Origin: Hansfordia pulvinata
Taxonomy: Eukaryota > Ascomycota > Sordariomycetes > Xylariales
Direction: 5' to 3'
Assembly (NCBI GenBank): GCA_006538405.1
Contig: BJKQ01000002.1
Location: 4,340,001-4,404,000, forward strand
DNA: 64,000 nucleotides
The position numbers and the translations under genes were made by a program. Below the pieces are notes generated by a model that worked only from the letters and a program-made list of their open reading frames with translations, did no database searches and was not told where the DNA came from. Shown one piece after another: positions 12,108-24,800 of this stretch (within the stretch, counting starts at the first letter, position 1; the number at the start of each line of letters is the position of its first letter).

Positions 12108-15100
12108 TCACGAGCTACTACTGCTGTCCCCTGACCCCGATGATTGGGGCCGCTTGCCAGGGGATTCCGGTTCTTGCTCGTCGTTTCCATTGGGCCGGTA
12201 GTTACTGATGCGCAGCTTCTCATCAAGCATGCTCACCAGCCGTTCCGAGTATTGATCCAATAGCCCGCTCAGCATGGTGTCACTCATCGCTTTGCTGCGA
12301 GTGGCCCTGTCGCCTAGCGCAACAGCCGTGAGGCGGAGTTCTTGATCCAGCTGGGCTAGCACATCCTGGCTTATGGGGTCGGTGGAAGATAGTTTTTTGC
12401 GGTACGCACGCAGCGACCGACTGGCCTGCTCAGTGGCCATATTGAGCGAGCCGAACCCTCGAAGGTTGTTGTTGCTCCTCGTCTTGGATCTGAGGCTGGG
12501 CACGGATGGTTGCCTGCTGACAGTCGACTTGGGACTTGGCGGAGGGCTGTTGGATCGACTGTCGCTCGATTTCCTTCGAGTGGGTGTGCTTTCGGAGATT
12601 GTAGACCCGGCTGGACTGGACTGGAGAGCGGATAGTGGTGTCCTGGCTGGAACTCCGGACCTCAGGTTGTAACCCGACCTCCTCTTGTTCAGCGTCCTCG
12701 GTGGCGATGTCCTGCCTTGAGCCGTGCCGGGGCGCTGAAACTCGGCCAATTCGGCTTTGGACAACACCCGCCGGAGTGGTGCTCTGCTGAGGGAGCCGTC
12801 TTTTTCAGGAGAGGGATCACGCGGGGCAGGACTCCATGTGCGGTCCTCCAAATCCAAGTCCCAGACCATGATTGTGCCATCCGACCCGACACTGACAATT
12901 TTGCGGTCCCCTTGCTCGTCTTCAATGAGGGTCACCCCGTTAATTGCTTCTGTGTGTCCCCATTCGCGATCCAGAAAGGTCCCTGAAAGGGCATCGTAGA
13001 TCCTGATCGATTTGTCCGTGTTGGAAATCCCCAGCAGGAATGCAGGTTCCTTGTCGGTAGCTGGGCGGGTATGAAGATTGGTCAGAACGACAGACTCGAC
13101 GCCATTCTCATCGGTACACTTGAATGAGCTGCACATCTTGCCATTGTCCAAGTCGTATACGCTGACACAACGGTCCGTTGTCGAAACGAAGACACACTTC
13201 CCGTCGGCCGTGACGGTCATAGAGGCAGGAGACGCTTTCAGTGGTAGAGTCTTCGCGGTGATGGCAGCCATGCTGTCAACGTCATCCTCCTTGGTTACCA
13301 GCTCGTGAATCTGCAGGGTCCGGTCCGCAGAACAGGTGATGACCTTGTCGGCAGAGGGGATAAGGACCTGAGCCACCTTGGCGGCGAATTCGAGCGTTTG
13401 GAAGTGTTGAAAAGTGCCGTCGGATGTCCTGTGGATAAGTTGGGTTGTGCGATCGCGCCCACAAGACGCGATCAAGAACTTGGACTGCCCTTCGTATGTG
13501 GCAATAGAAGAGCATTCCGATGAATGAACTTTGAGTGACGAGACGCATTCCTTGGTGGAGAAATCGATGACCTTGAGAAAGCCGAGCTTATCTCCTGTCA
13601 CGAAAAAGTTGCCTCCGCTGGTTGCCTTGACCATGGTAAGCTGGTTAAGCTCGCCTTCCTCCTCACACAGAACCTGTTCGAGGGGCACGGTGAAAGAGGA
13701 CCGAATCTTGCCGTTGACATCCCAGAGAATGACATGGCCAGAGGCGGACCAGCTGCAGTAGGCGGCGTGAGCCACGTTGGGTTGGGGCAGGCGCTCAATG
13801 CCAAGAATGGCTTCGCCATGCCCAGGAATAGGCAGAACGCTGCCGCCACTTGCGACCTGGCCATGAGCGTCGGGGACCTGTCCAGGCTCGGATATGTGCA
13901 TGGAACGCTTCATATCGACAGATACCATCTTATCCTTGAGAAAACCCAGGGCACAGAGTCCTGACGAAGGCGAGGAGTTGCGAACGCACTCATAGCTGCA
14001 GTCGAGAAGCGAAGCCAAGTCCAGAGTCAAGAAGCCGCCGTTTTTGCCCCCGAGATACACCGAATTGCCCGAGATGGCAATCGAAGTCGTGACAAAGCCA
14101 CTTTCGAGGACTTTGGTCAACTTCATCTGCCGGCCCGTATCTTCAAGCAGGCACACATCGCCCGTCTCAGAGCAGATAATGGCCTTGTTTTGACTCACAG
14201 TAGCTGCGCAGGAGAAAGTCATGTCTATCATGTTACCGAGTAGGACATTTCTTCCAGGCAGCGTCTTCTGAGGATAGGGGGCGCTGACTTCGCCATACTT
14301 TCGGGGCGAAGTCGCTCGTGCTTCCTCTACTCGCCACACCTTGACGTGGCGGACCCCAAGAGTAACAAGGTTGCTGCCCACCCAAAGCATCCCCCGTATG
14401 TATGAAGTGCATCGGTTTTGCTGGAACAGTTTGGCGGCGCCGGTACGTGGATCGACCCGCCAGACATAGAGGAAGCCGTCATTCGCGGTACCCAGGGAGG
14501 CGAGCAACCTGCCGTCGGGGGACCAGGCCACGGCGCAGACACCAAAAGCATGTTCGCTGATGGACACAAGGGGGGTATCCGACGAGACATCCTCCAGGCT
14601 GAATATGAGAACACGGGGGCGTAGCCGGTTTCACCTACGGCGAGAAATCTTCCGTCTCTGCTGAGAGCGAGGCATGTCGCGGCCTTGATGCGCTCACGGC
14701 TGGTCCACGTCTTGGACGAAGAAGGCGATTCGGATGACCAGTCGATGGCGCCGTAAGTAGATTCGCGTAGAGACGAGCGGTTGCGGCTGTCGTTCGCCTT
14801 GGGAGTGGACGGGGTGGAGGGCGAGTAAGAAAGGCTGGGGGTGCTGTAGGTAGGGAGGGCGGTCGGGCGAGCGCGGTAGAATCGCTGCGTGTAGTCATTG
14901 TCGTGAACGTCGACGACAACGACAGCGCCTCCAGCTATGTAGGCAAAGCAGGATTGGGCGGCATCGAAGCCGGTGGGGGAAGTGCAGGTGGTGCCGACGA
15001 CTCGTTTGAGAGACAGGCGTGGGTCGGGGCGGATCGGCCGCGAAGGGGGGATCTTGCGGAGGGGCGAGGGAGGTAGGGGGAGTTGGAGGGGGTGAGTTTC

Positions 15101-15126
15101 AACCGACTGACAGGCGTGGAGGCCAT
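12108..15126 (-). CDS. MABP1/WDR62-type WD40 repeat protein (two apparent frameshifts)
   Basis: A large WD40 scaffold, about 1,006 residues if two one-base gaps are allowed for. Recognisable pattern: a disordered N terminus (SRLKLTPSNSP), DPRLSLKRVVGTT, then blades such as CLALSRDGRFLAVGETGYAP, EHAFGVCAVAWSPDGRLLAS, RGMLWVGSNLVTLGVRHVKVW, and a final IVSVGSDGTIMVWDLD. The order GETGY / HAFGVCAVAWSP / VRHVKVW matches the MABP1/WDR62 family. The C-terminal 200 residues are Ser/Pro-rich and end in a helical segment (MLSGLLDQYSERLVSMLDEKL). The reading frame jumps by one base at the C5 runs at 15076-15080 and 14615-14619 (minus-strand C). No GT/AG pair fits an intron at either site, so I suspect missing bases. 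Start at 15126 (MASTPVSRLKL) is inferred; another frame stays open to 15379. Cellular role in fungi is not established. Confidence 0.82.
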
Positions 15127-17883
15127 CTTGTCGCCATTGACGTGTGGAACGGAATGCCGGTCTTGTCGGGTACTGGGCCTGCCGGTGCTGAGGGGGTCGA
15201 CGTCGAGCAATTGAGGATCGAAGTCGAGGAATCGTAATGCTGGTTGAGAGGCATTCGGCCGGTGCGGTTAAGGTGGAGGAAGGCTCGAGGAGCTGTATAG
15301 CGGCCAGAAGGCGGGGATGAGAAAAACAGGGTGGTGAATCGAGGTTGTCGGGTAGAGACTGGTGGCCGGATCGTGGCAAAGGACGGTCGAGAACGCTGTG
15401 GTGGCCGAGTCAGCTTGTCTTCGTGCCAGCCTCCGTGTCTCAGCCGTGACTTACAGTGACGTGAAGCGGAAAGAGCGGCGCAGGGCTATGACATGTGGTG
15501 CATGGGCAAGAACCCGGGCACAGACAATGGAGCTTTGCGGCCTTGGGTGAGCGGGAAACTCAACAGTCGGTCGATACAGCAGGAAGCCAGATGAAGACGG
15601 TGCAGAATTCGTGCGGCGGCAGACGTCGCGATGACTGGTGCGCAGAGTGAGCAAACACCTGCGGACAGCGCTGGGAGAGGAAGAGGGGCCTGCGGTGGCG
15701 AGATCAAGTCGGTGAAGCCTGGCCTTGTTCTTCCCCAGGTCGGTCGATCAGTCGATTCACAGGGCCCAAGTCGCCAGGTCGCACGCAGCCAGCCAGCCAA
15801 GTCGGTCAATCAGTCAAGGAGACTCGAGGTTGGTTGGCTCACACTCACGGGCACTCACTCACTCGCAAGCAGAACCTCGACTGACAAGAAAATAATGAGG
15901 CAGAAGGATGGGAGAAGACACGCCGGCGCCGACAGCAAAACGGCGTGTTCCATTTCAACCCGACCTCTCTGCCCCCCCCAGCTGCCTCTGGCCGCCCTCC
16001 TCCGCCTGCGCCTCTCCGATAAGCTACTCGTCAACCCTCCCCACCAAACCTATTAAGAATTACCCAGTCCAGCTGAGTCGGGCTAGGTTGGCTTGATATT
16101 GTTTTTGTTTGCTGGGGACCGCCGAGCGGTTGCAGGCCGTCCCAATAATCCTGCCCGCTGACTGGCCAGAGCTTGCTACCCCTGCGAGACGGACCTGAGC
16201 GTTAGCCTTCTTCGAGCGACGCGAGCCCCGCAAGACCCGTCCCGGTGGTTAGCCTGGCGCGACGACTTTGCCTGGTGCTTGCCAGTGGTCACAATCTGCT
16301 GCAGGTCCTTTACGGAAAACGGGCTTCTCCTCACTCGGCTGCCTTTGAGCACGCCACTCGCCCCTTTTCTCCGGTTCACTGATGGGATGGTCTTGGTAGC
16401 GTCGAATGCAATGCAGGACGGGCGTGGCCTCAGTAGCCTCACTTTCTACTGTCCACGTCTTTGCCCGTATGCAATCTGTCAGCCTGGCTGAGCTACAAGT
16501 ACCTCAGCCTGTACAATGCATGCGTGAGAACACACCAGCCTGGCACCCTGGATGTACGGAGATTGGCGTGTCTGGAGACTCTCGATACTCGCACGCCCGT
16601 GACGCCACATCCGTAGATGTGCTACGATGGGCATACTGAGATCTGCACGTGATCAACCTCTTAGCCCTGTCGAGCATGGCATGGCACGATGGACATAATA
16701 AAGTGCCGCGGATCATGAGTGCGTGACACTCACCAGCTGGTAGACTCCCGTAACTCCATGATACATGTATCCATAAGAGTGCTCCGTACGTGTACAGATT
16801 TCGCAACGGATTGACGGTGTGTGAATGTCCATCGAGAATGCTGCAGCCGTCTGGCCCACAGTCCGTCATCCAAAAGCAGCACGCGATCTCGTAATTGGTT
16901 TCTCCGCTGCGTGGAGGGCCATCGTCACACGGGCCAACGCCCATGGCAACGGGCCAGAAGCACCCGCCAAGTTCGCAACATCCGGCCAGGACACCAGGGG
17001 TTCCCTGTCCCCTCCCCCTCCCGGATTTTCTTCGAAGGATGGTGCACACTTCAGATTGGTAGGTACGAATACAGAGCTTGCATCTGGAAATCCACGCTAA
17101 TCAGTACCAACCAGTCCCTGCAAGTCTTTCTATCAGCACGCACTGCTGGGGTCCTGCACCCTTCGTCAGATTCAAAAGTGATCATGTGCGGCGGTTGACA
17201 TCGTGCTTCATACTTCTATCAGAGTACGAGTGACTCAGCCTGTGCTCTCCTCTGCGATTCACGCTTGACGTTCGCAACAGTTGCAGTCTCGTGACCCTTT
17301 AAATTTGCCGGTTTTGACACACCGGAATGGCGGCAGACATACTCGTAGTAGGAGAGGCACTTGGACGCCACGCGGACGCGTCAACCCCGGCCCGAAGTGT
17401 AATCGTTACTCGTGAACAGTACCTAACCTACGAATATGCCCTTAGCTTTTTCTGGCAACGCTAGCTCACGCAGACAAAGTCTGAACCTGTCAGGGCTCAC
17501 ACGACGTGTACGAGTAGGTATGTATTGAGAGCTTCGAACCACAACGACTTTTAGGTACGTGCTTGCTTGGCAGTGATACTCTGTCTCACTACGCTCACGA
17601 GTACACACGATCAAGTGCATTATCAATACTGGTCGTGTACTTTCCCACGGGTCTGTCTAGTTTTGCTGAAAGATGAGATCTTACTTCAAGGCGATATGCG
17701 GGATGTCCGCACACCCCCAGCGCCTCTTTCTATTACTGCTTCACATTTATACAAGAGGCTTCCAGCACCTGGCTATAGTACAGAATGTTCCTGGCACACG
17801 TCGGGGACCAGACACTATAAACAAATTGTGGCCCGGGTTCGGGGCAACGGGAGTCGGGCGATTGGCCTGGCCTTGCTGACTGT
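15127..17883. other. Large intergenic region, WD40 gene / RRG9
   Basis: A 2.7-kb stretch with no gene I can support. ORFs of 60-180 codons occur on both strands but lack motifs and overlap each other. Two copies of the octamer TACTCGTA/TACGAGTA occur at 17340 and 17509. The WD40 promoter and the RRG9 3' UTR lie here. Confidence 0.45.
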
Positions 17884-18900
17884 TCATATGAAACGCCCTG
17901 ATGCTCGGGTTTGAGCGCCCCCCTCCTTGCGAGCCTTGGGGTCGCGGTGTGGGCTGTACGGCCAGCCGGTCTGGGGTGCCCTCTTCTCATTCCAGTGAGG
18001 AGCGCGAACGACGCCCTCGCGGCGCCATTTCCGCGGTGGCTTCTTCCCCAGCTCTGCCATGTGGCTCCAAATTTGCTTGCCACGGTTGAACCATCGACGT
18101 TGCCGGTCTTCCTCCTCCTCTGCGTCAGGCGTCCACTTGCTCTTGAGAATTCGACGGATCGCCTCGGCCGACACCTCGAACTTGTTCGCCAGCACCTCAG
18201 TGGTGTACTCCTCGGGGAACTGGTTGTGCAACGCTCGAATACCTGCCAGCGCGTCTGGCGACAGCCGCTTGCGCGGGCTCCAGCCTTCGGGGAACTTTTC
18301 GGCCAAAGCCTGCTTCTGAATCTGCCACCCCTCCTTCTTCGGGGGTGGCAGTTGATTCAGACTCTTGTCTGTCGGCCGGTCTTTTTCCGACACCCCCCTG
18401 TGAATCGAGGGGAGGATCTTTCGCATGTGGAATCTGGGCTTGGGCGCGGGAGGCTCGGGCGCGTCGCCAGCATCGCGAGGGCGAGAGCGGGGGCGAGGAC
18501 GAGATTCGGCCGGTTTGCGGCCAGACCCGCCAAGGCTGGAGAGGAGGGAGTCGATAGATTCGTCCGAGAAGTCTAGGACGGCGCCAGACTGCTTTGCCTT
18601 ATCGAGGTGGGCTGCGGGCGCCTCTGCAGCCGCGGGTTCTGACTGATGGGCTGAGGGGGTGGACTGGTCGTCTTGGGTGCTCGAGTCCGATGAGGCATGG
18701 CTGTGGGGTTGTCGAGAGGACAGTAAGGCCGTATGGGAGGTCAAAGGTCGTGTGAAGGTGCCCGAGATGAGTGTGGAGGCAAGATCGCGATGGAGACCCA
18801 GACGGGCGCGGTGCAAGCCGAGGGCCGGAGCCCCCAGGCGGAAGCCTGTGAGGCTCTGCACGAAGGAGTGCAGCGATGACGTGCGGCACGAGCACCTCAT
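17884..18900 (-). CDS. RRG9: Rrg9-like mitochondrial respiratory growth protein
   Basis: Single exon, 338 residues. Rrg9 (neugrin family) is needed for respiratory growth and mitochondrial genome maintenance in yeast. The N terminus is basic, Ser/Arg-rich and poor in acids, fitting a mitochondrial presequence; a long disordered Pro/Ser/Arg linker follows (residues about 60-190). The conserved core is [20 protein letters not shown], then [27 protein letters not shown], and a basic tail [18 protein letters not shown]. The core reads as a helix-turn-helix-like segment usual for the family. The ATG at 18900 is the only one giving a presequence. Diverges from the DUF2236 gene 1.36 kb away. Confidence 0.88.
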   Translation of the reverse strand: MRCSCRTSSLHSFVQSLTGFRLGAPALGLHRARLGLHRDLASTLISGTFTRPLTSHTALLSSRQPHSHASSDSSTQDDQSTPSAHQSEPAAAEAPAAHLDKAKQSGAVLDFSDESIDSLLSSLGGSGRKPAESRPRPRSRPRDAGDAPEPPAPKPRFHMRKILPSIHRGVSEKDRPTDKSLNQLPPPKKEGWQIQKQALAEKFPEGWSPRKRLSPDALAGIRALHNQFPEEYTTEVLANKFEVSAEAIRRILKSKWTPDAEEEEDRQRRWFNRGKQIWSHMAELGKKPPRKWRREGVVRAPHWNEKRAPQTGWPYSPHRDPKARKEGGAQTRASGRFI

Positions 18901-20255
18901 GGTGGGCAGGCTGGCCGTGTCGCAAGACGCTGCAGGTTCGGCTCGGATGCGACCGGGGGCCGTGAGCGCTCGGCTACGTGGGATGGTGGTGATGTGGTCG
19001 GCAGCGGGACGTGGTGGAGGATGAATTTTTTCCTAGCGAGGGTCTGACAGTCGCGGTCGGGTGACCGCGTACATCTCATCTCAGCGTCCAGGCGCCTGAC
19101 AGCGCCGTCCAGCGCAGTGCAATGCAAGTGGCCCGCGTGCGGTCCAGTATCGCTGTATTGGGCCTAGCCTCTGCATAACTCTGGCTTGTGCAACATCAAC
19201 CGATTCACCAGACCACATGCCGCCATTTGATATTGATCTGATGTTGAACTTCTGTTGACATCGAATCGACGTGCATCAATGAAGTGCACCGCACCTGGGC
19301 AGCCTACTAACTAGGGCGAGTTGATGCTGCAGTAGGTCAACTCGAACATGATGTATTACGTCCAGGGCATGGGCTGCATCGGAGGAAACGCAATCCGATC
19401 AAGTGCACATCAATCCGGTGCAAGCACTCTCCCCGCAGTGCGCTACATCAGTCGGTGGTGACAGCGGATGGATTGGCTTCAATGCTGGCGGCCCCGCGCT
19501 GTACTGCATCTCATCTACGTTAGCATCAGCCTGTCCAACATTTGATCTCGGTTCAAGTCGATCCAGTTGCATAACTCAGCCGCGCCTTGCTGCCTTATCG
19601 CGCCGCGCGCACTGCCTGGGTGGGAAATCCTCTCGCGCACTGGAACGATGCACCACATGGGGAACCGCCTAGGGCAGTCCCTCGTCGGTGCAGTTCATTC
19701 ATGTTGCCGCCTGGTTCAGGATGTCGTCGACGTCTGCATAACCCCGATAATGTGGGGGTAGGTATCGGGGCCGCCCGGGGTTTGGGCGCCGAATGTAACG
19801 GCTTTTCCAACGGTCGACGTCAACATCCTGGAATCCCACCTGGACGCCGCATCCATGATTCGTCCTCCCACAACTCCCCCTGTCTCTACCCTGCTTTCAT
19901 CGGCTCCCACGCTGCCACACCTTACCCGTGGCCTTGTCTGCCGAATGCCTACCCAAGATCTGGCATTTACCCCGGCTCGGCTTGTTGAATGCCTCGGCCC
20001 CGGCACCTCCTCCACGATTTCATTACCTATTCTGTCCATGTCAGCGTCTTGTCTGCCCTGTCAGCTACTCGGAGGCTCACAATGGAGTCATTCGGACAGT
20101 CGGGCGGTCGTTTGCTCCGTCACGGGCATAGGTAAAGCACGTACTTAAATGGTAGGCGAGTGGGCGTCATGGCAAACCTTGAATCCGGTCCAGTATGTTA
20201 GGTAGTCTATGAGCCTTTGCAGATTTCACTCGACAAGACCAGCCACCGCGCAACA
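18901..20255. promoter_or_regulatory. Divergent intergenic region RRG9 / DUF2236 gene
   Basis: This 1.36-kb region holds both promoters. No conserved ORF, RNA gene or strong repeat is visible. Confidence 0.45.
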
Positions 20256-21774
20256 ATGTCTTCTCCTTGGAAACCGACACAGTTCATGACCGACGGTCTC
20301 AGCGTGGAGCAGTATGGCGAGAGAGACCACTGGGGCATGAAATTCAACTGGACTCCGGAGCATCTCAAGCCCAAGGACCTCGAGCCATGGCTCTACACCT
20401 ATGACGTGACGGGGTCTGAATGCGTGGAGCGCCTCAACGAGCTTGTGCCTCCCGCATCGGCAGACGCACCCGAGGAAAAGAAGCAACGCCGAGATCTGTA
20501 CGAGTTGATGCAGAACAACGCCGACAAGGACGAGAAGGTGGCCAAGATGTGGAATGAGATCAACTCGGTTCCTGAGTGGGTGGACTGGGACTCGATAGAG
20601 AGGGGCCAGAAGGTCTTTTGGCGCTATGGAGGGGCCGCCATCACGTCTGTAGGTGACATGGTCCAGCCACACACCAACGCCCTGCCTTCGTGCTAACGGA
20701 ATAGCTTACTTTCCTATCACTCCTCGGCGGCATGGGAAGTGCTCGTGTGGTCGAGACGCTCGGCCGCACCGGCGGCTTCGCGGCCGACGCAGTTCGGAGA
20801 CGCCTTCTCGAGACGACCCAGCATACCCTCAACGTACACCGAGATCTCGCCTCACTCAAGCCCGGGGAGATGGCTTCGTCAACTCGGTTCAAGTCAGGAT
20901 GCTTCATGCATCAGTGCGCAACCGCATCCTTAAGATGGTCAAGGAACGTCCCGATTTTTTCAACATCTCCGAGGTCGGCGTTCCCATCAACGACAACGAC
21001 TGCGCAGGCACCATCATGACGTTTTCCGCCATGACCATTTGGATGGGCCTTCCGAGGCAGGGCATCTACTTGCGCGATGACGAGATTCGCGACTACCTGG
21101 CTGTCTGGCGCTGGGTGGCCTATATCATGGGCACACCCCACGACTGGCTGGCGACACCCGAGTCTGCCAAGCGCATGCTGGAGTCCATGTTGGTGGCCGA
21201 GATCAAGCCTTCGAGAGCGTCGGCCGATCTTGCCAACAATATCGTCCACGGATTTCAGGGTCAAGCCCCGACCTATGCAAGCCGGGGGTTCATGTGTGCC
21301 CAGGTCTACATGTTGAACGGCGACTCCCTTTCGAGGGCTCTCGACTTCGAACACCCTAGCTTATGGCATCGGTCCCTCGTCTGGGCACAGACCATGCTGT
21401 TTATCCTGGTTGGCAAGTTAAACCAAACCTTCACGTGGATGGACGATTACAACAGCGAGGTAAGCCGAAGAAACAACCCACGTCGCCACACCGCTAACCA
21501 CGTGCAAACCCAGGCCATCAAGCAGTACTTCTACACGGTTCTGCTCCATGATAAGTCCCAGGGGGCTCTGGGCTACAAGACGCGGTTCAATTTCCGATAC
21601 GTGCCCGCGTTTGAGAGAGAGCGAACCCCAAGAGGCGTCGCAAGCAAGATCCTGCCCCTTCCAGCTGTTGCCTACCCCGGTGTTGAGCGGACCGCCATGG
21701 TGGTGCTGTTGTTCGCCATGGGCTCCGTCGCATTCACAACATGGGCGGGATTGCGTCTTGCACACGCTATTTAG
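20256..21774 (+). CDS. DUF2236 / mpaB-type ER-bound oxygenase (one apparent frameshift)
   Basis: Three exons: 20256-20648, 20705-21459, 21514-21774 (introns 56 and 54 nt, GTAGGT...TAG and GTAAGC...CAG). About 469 residues if one base is supplied. The family (rubber oxygenase Lcp, MpaB of mycophenolate biosynthesis) binds heme b and cleaves isoprenoid double bonds. Family features: FWRYGGAAITSLTFLSLLGG near residue 125, VRMLHASVRNRIL, GVPINDNDCAGTIMTFS, RDYLAVWRWVAYIMGTP. A hydrophobic C-terminal helix (TAMVVLLFAMGSVAFTTWAG) would anchor it in a membrane. The frame shifts by one base in the G4 run at 20864-20867 between LASLKPG and GDGFVNSV; one added G restores it and there is no intron signal there. 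Substrate unknown. Confidence 0.84.
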
Positions 21775-24700
21775 CAGGTGGCTGTGCCCGTGCCAGAGCT
21801 GCCTGGGCGAAGGGCGAGCGCGAGGAGGTGATGGTTGTCATGAATGAGTCTACTATTTCACGTGGAGTTTATTGGGTGATTTTCAAGGCGATATGATGGT
21901 CGGCCGAGTACCTGATCGTGCGAGCGGCGGGGTTGGCCAGAGGTACGATAGCAAAGGGCGACATATAACAATCTGAATAGGGGTATTGTTGCCGTTCACA
22001 GGTCAACTGATGACAATACAAACCTGCACCCCCAGGAACCGACGGCGTGCCATCAGTGAACAGGCCTCCCGTCCAGTATCAGAAACGACATGCCCGGGAG
22101 TCCAGCGGGCCCCGCCCCGGCCCAGGGGCTCGGCACTTCCCAGGGGAGAGACCAGGCGGAGCCGTGACACGAGGTCGCGCAGATCTCATGGCCCACATAC
22201 AACCGGCTCTGGAGCTTGAATCCGGGGCCGCGTTTCACGCGTGCATTCATGGCCAGCGACTGATTCCTGTCATTTGGAAAGTTGTTGAGTTGGGGGCTGA
22301 GGCTTTTGGGGGTCCTTACCAATCGGGTCGGGGTCGCTCTGGGATAGGCGCCAAGGATCTGCGGCGCCTGTCATGGAGGCTGTGCATCGGCGCCCTCGAA
22401 GGCGAATCGGGTTGACTCGGGGCAGCCCTGAACGGCGCCAACTTCACAGGGTCCGTTGGGGCGGCCAGCATTAAGACGTGGCGCCTGATCGGCCACCATA
22501 CCCAATCGCTCCTTGCCGGCGTAGGAATCGGGAGGGAAGCTCGGGATATTGGCAAGCCAGGGGAGAAAGAGCCAATGCTGCTGCGCCGCAACTCGCAGGC
22601 AAGCAAGCACTGTACTGGAGTCAACACCACGACGCACACGGGATGGACGCTTTGTTGGCCCAGCTGGAGGATTCTGGCAGATTGCGAGCGAAGTATGCCA
22701 CATCAAAGCCACCTAGCAGTCAGCCATGTGCGATTGCGAATGCGCAGGCAGTCCAAAGCCCCCCATCCCCCACTGATGAGTGATTGTGTCGGCGCAGCGC
22801 CGGCGCAGCGCCTTGTCAATCCGAGTGCGTGGTCGTCAGCAATCCCGCATGCAAGTTTGTTGCATCTGCTTGGACCTTGGGCCTCGCGCCCGCTCGCATG
22901 ATGCTGCTCAGCCTAGGCATTTCGATGGGCAGATTCACTCGACTGAAAAGTTATAGGCCCGTGAGACAGGTCAAGCAACCCAAGTTCCATGGTGTAGGGC
23001 GGGACCCATCATGCATTCGGCTCCAGAGGGCGCTTGTATCGGTGGCGACGTGGCCGGCACCGCCCATTGCTTGTGCATGATCGAGCGATGGGCGACGACT
23101 GGTGCGCCAGAATTACCGCTGGCGTTGGAAACTCTGCAGACAGGGCTCGAGAGATGAGGGTGGTAGGTGCGAGGAGGACGACGCTATGCTGGGATGTCCG
23201 CTGTAGTGTGTGGTTCGAGAACGTGGGGCCGTGAACGGATACCGGAGCTGCCGTGGCCAGTCCAGTCCCGCCTCGGCCTTGCACAGCCTGCGCTTGAAGC
23301 CAGCTAGCCATGTCTCATTGAACCATCGACTCGACACGCGTGATGCGAGCGAACGAGGGCCACGACGTCAGCCAGCCGGGAGGCCGGGTCGGTCTGACCT
23401 GCGAAAGGAGTGGCGGCTGAGCAGCTGAGAATTGCCACTTTCCACGTCTGTCGGTGTCGGAACTTGACCATGGCAGGCGGTGCTGTAGGCCGGCGCCAGC
23501 ATCTGAACGTGCGGATACGCGATGGAAGGATTGATCGTCAGGGCGCGTGGGCGTAGTGCTGATGATGACAGCTGTATAGCGTCGGTTTCAGAATCTCCTC
23601 ACTGCGATCAACAGGCCAGCCTCGAGAAGCCAGCAGACCAACTTCAGCGGGCCAGCCAGGTTGAGGCCGTGCGAGTCCCGAAGGGTCTGCAGGAGCCAAG
23701 CAAGCAGCCGCCAGTGCACATCCCCGCAGAAGTGAGGCAGGGCAACTGACTGCGCGGTGTGGATGTCTGCGTTGCGCGGGCATGTGGGTAAAAGCCGCCG
23801 CTCGTCTGGCGGGGGTCCGAGTTGTTGGATAAGCCACCCGCCGAGCAGACCGACGGTACGACTGAGGCTGTGATCCATCGCCCAAGTCCAGCCCAGCCCT
23901 GATGGCGGTTGCGGGCGGAGCTGTGCCCGCATTCGTGACCTGGGAGGAAGCGCTTGGGCGGCCTGGGCAGCCGTGGCAGCGTCCCAAGTCTGGGGCCCAG
24001 GCGCGGGGACGCTGCCCGTTCCACGGGCTACGAGCGGGAGTCCTCAGGGCCAGACAGGGCCGCCCGCAGTGCCACAAGGAGGGCGCGCCGACGGTCCGCC
24101 CCAGCAGGGATCCATGGATGTACACATACAGCCCGTCCTGGATGGGCGCTGGAGAAGAAGGCGGTACAGGGCTGCCGCGAGTACGAGTACACGTACCCGG
24201 CACACGCAGGCGCAATGGATCCCCCACAAGCGTGGCGCCAGCAGGTGGCGGGGCTCAGTGCTCGCCAAGTGTACGAGCCGCGTAGCGGCTTGGTGCGAGT
24301 ACATCATGTGCGATTGGATGGGTGTCATGGATGTCCAGCACTGTCCACTGGACCTGCAGTCCGTCCTCCCCGTCTGCACACGAGGCGCCCGTATCCATCC
24401 ACTCCACTGGATCCGCATTCGTTGCGCAGCCACCTGCGCTCATCAGCGATTCAACACCAAACCTTCGAGTACTTAACAACGCCCGCCTCTGCCTCTCGCT
24501 GCATTCTCTGCAAATCGCTTGAGCACCACATCTATCAACCACAGCAAAAGGCCTACAAAATAAGCCCACCATCCAGCAGCTCGTGGGACCCCCGAGTCAG
24601 TCGGCCAAACACAGAATTCCCAGCAGAACCAACCGGTCTCTTGTTTCATCCGCCGCTCCATCATCACCCTGAGGTGTCCGTTGAGGAAGCACCGCTAGGC

Positions 24701-24800
24701 AGACACAAACAGACGGCCCGTCTCATCTGTTAAAATCGTCTGCACCCTCGCACCGATTTGCCGCTGCAAGCCTGCCCGGTGAATCTCACACACAGACACA
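21775..24800. other. 3-kb intergenic region upstream of calcipressin
   Basis: No gene is supported here. The longest ORF (259 codons from 23954, plus strand) is Arg/Pro/Ser-rich, has no motif and competes with equally long ORFs in other frames. The last 300 bases before 24801 look like a leader, with CCA/CAG-rich sequence. One TACGAGTA copy lies at 24182. A long regulatory region or an unrecognised non-coding RNA is possible. Confidence 0.4.

Noticed and set aside
14597..14637. A 41-nt intron that could explain the WD40 frame jump
   Set aside because: It would delete the conserved GETGYAP-RVLIF segment and is shorter than any other intron in the window.
17521..17560. Possible B box GGTTCGAAGC on the minus strand
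   Set aside because: No A box or acceptor pairing at the right distance.
23954..24733. 259-codon ORF upstream of calcipressin
   Set aside because: Arg/Pro/Ser-rich, no motif, competing with similar-length ORFs in other frames of GC-rich DNA, and partly in the presumed leader.
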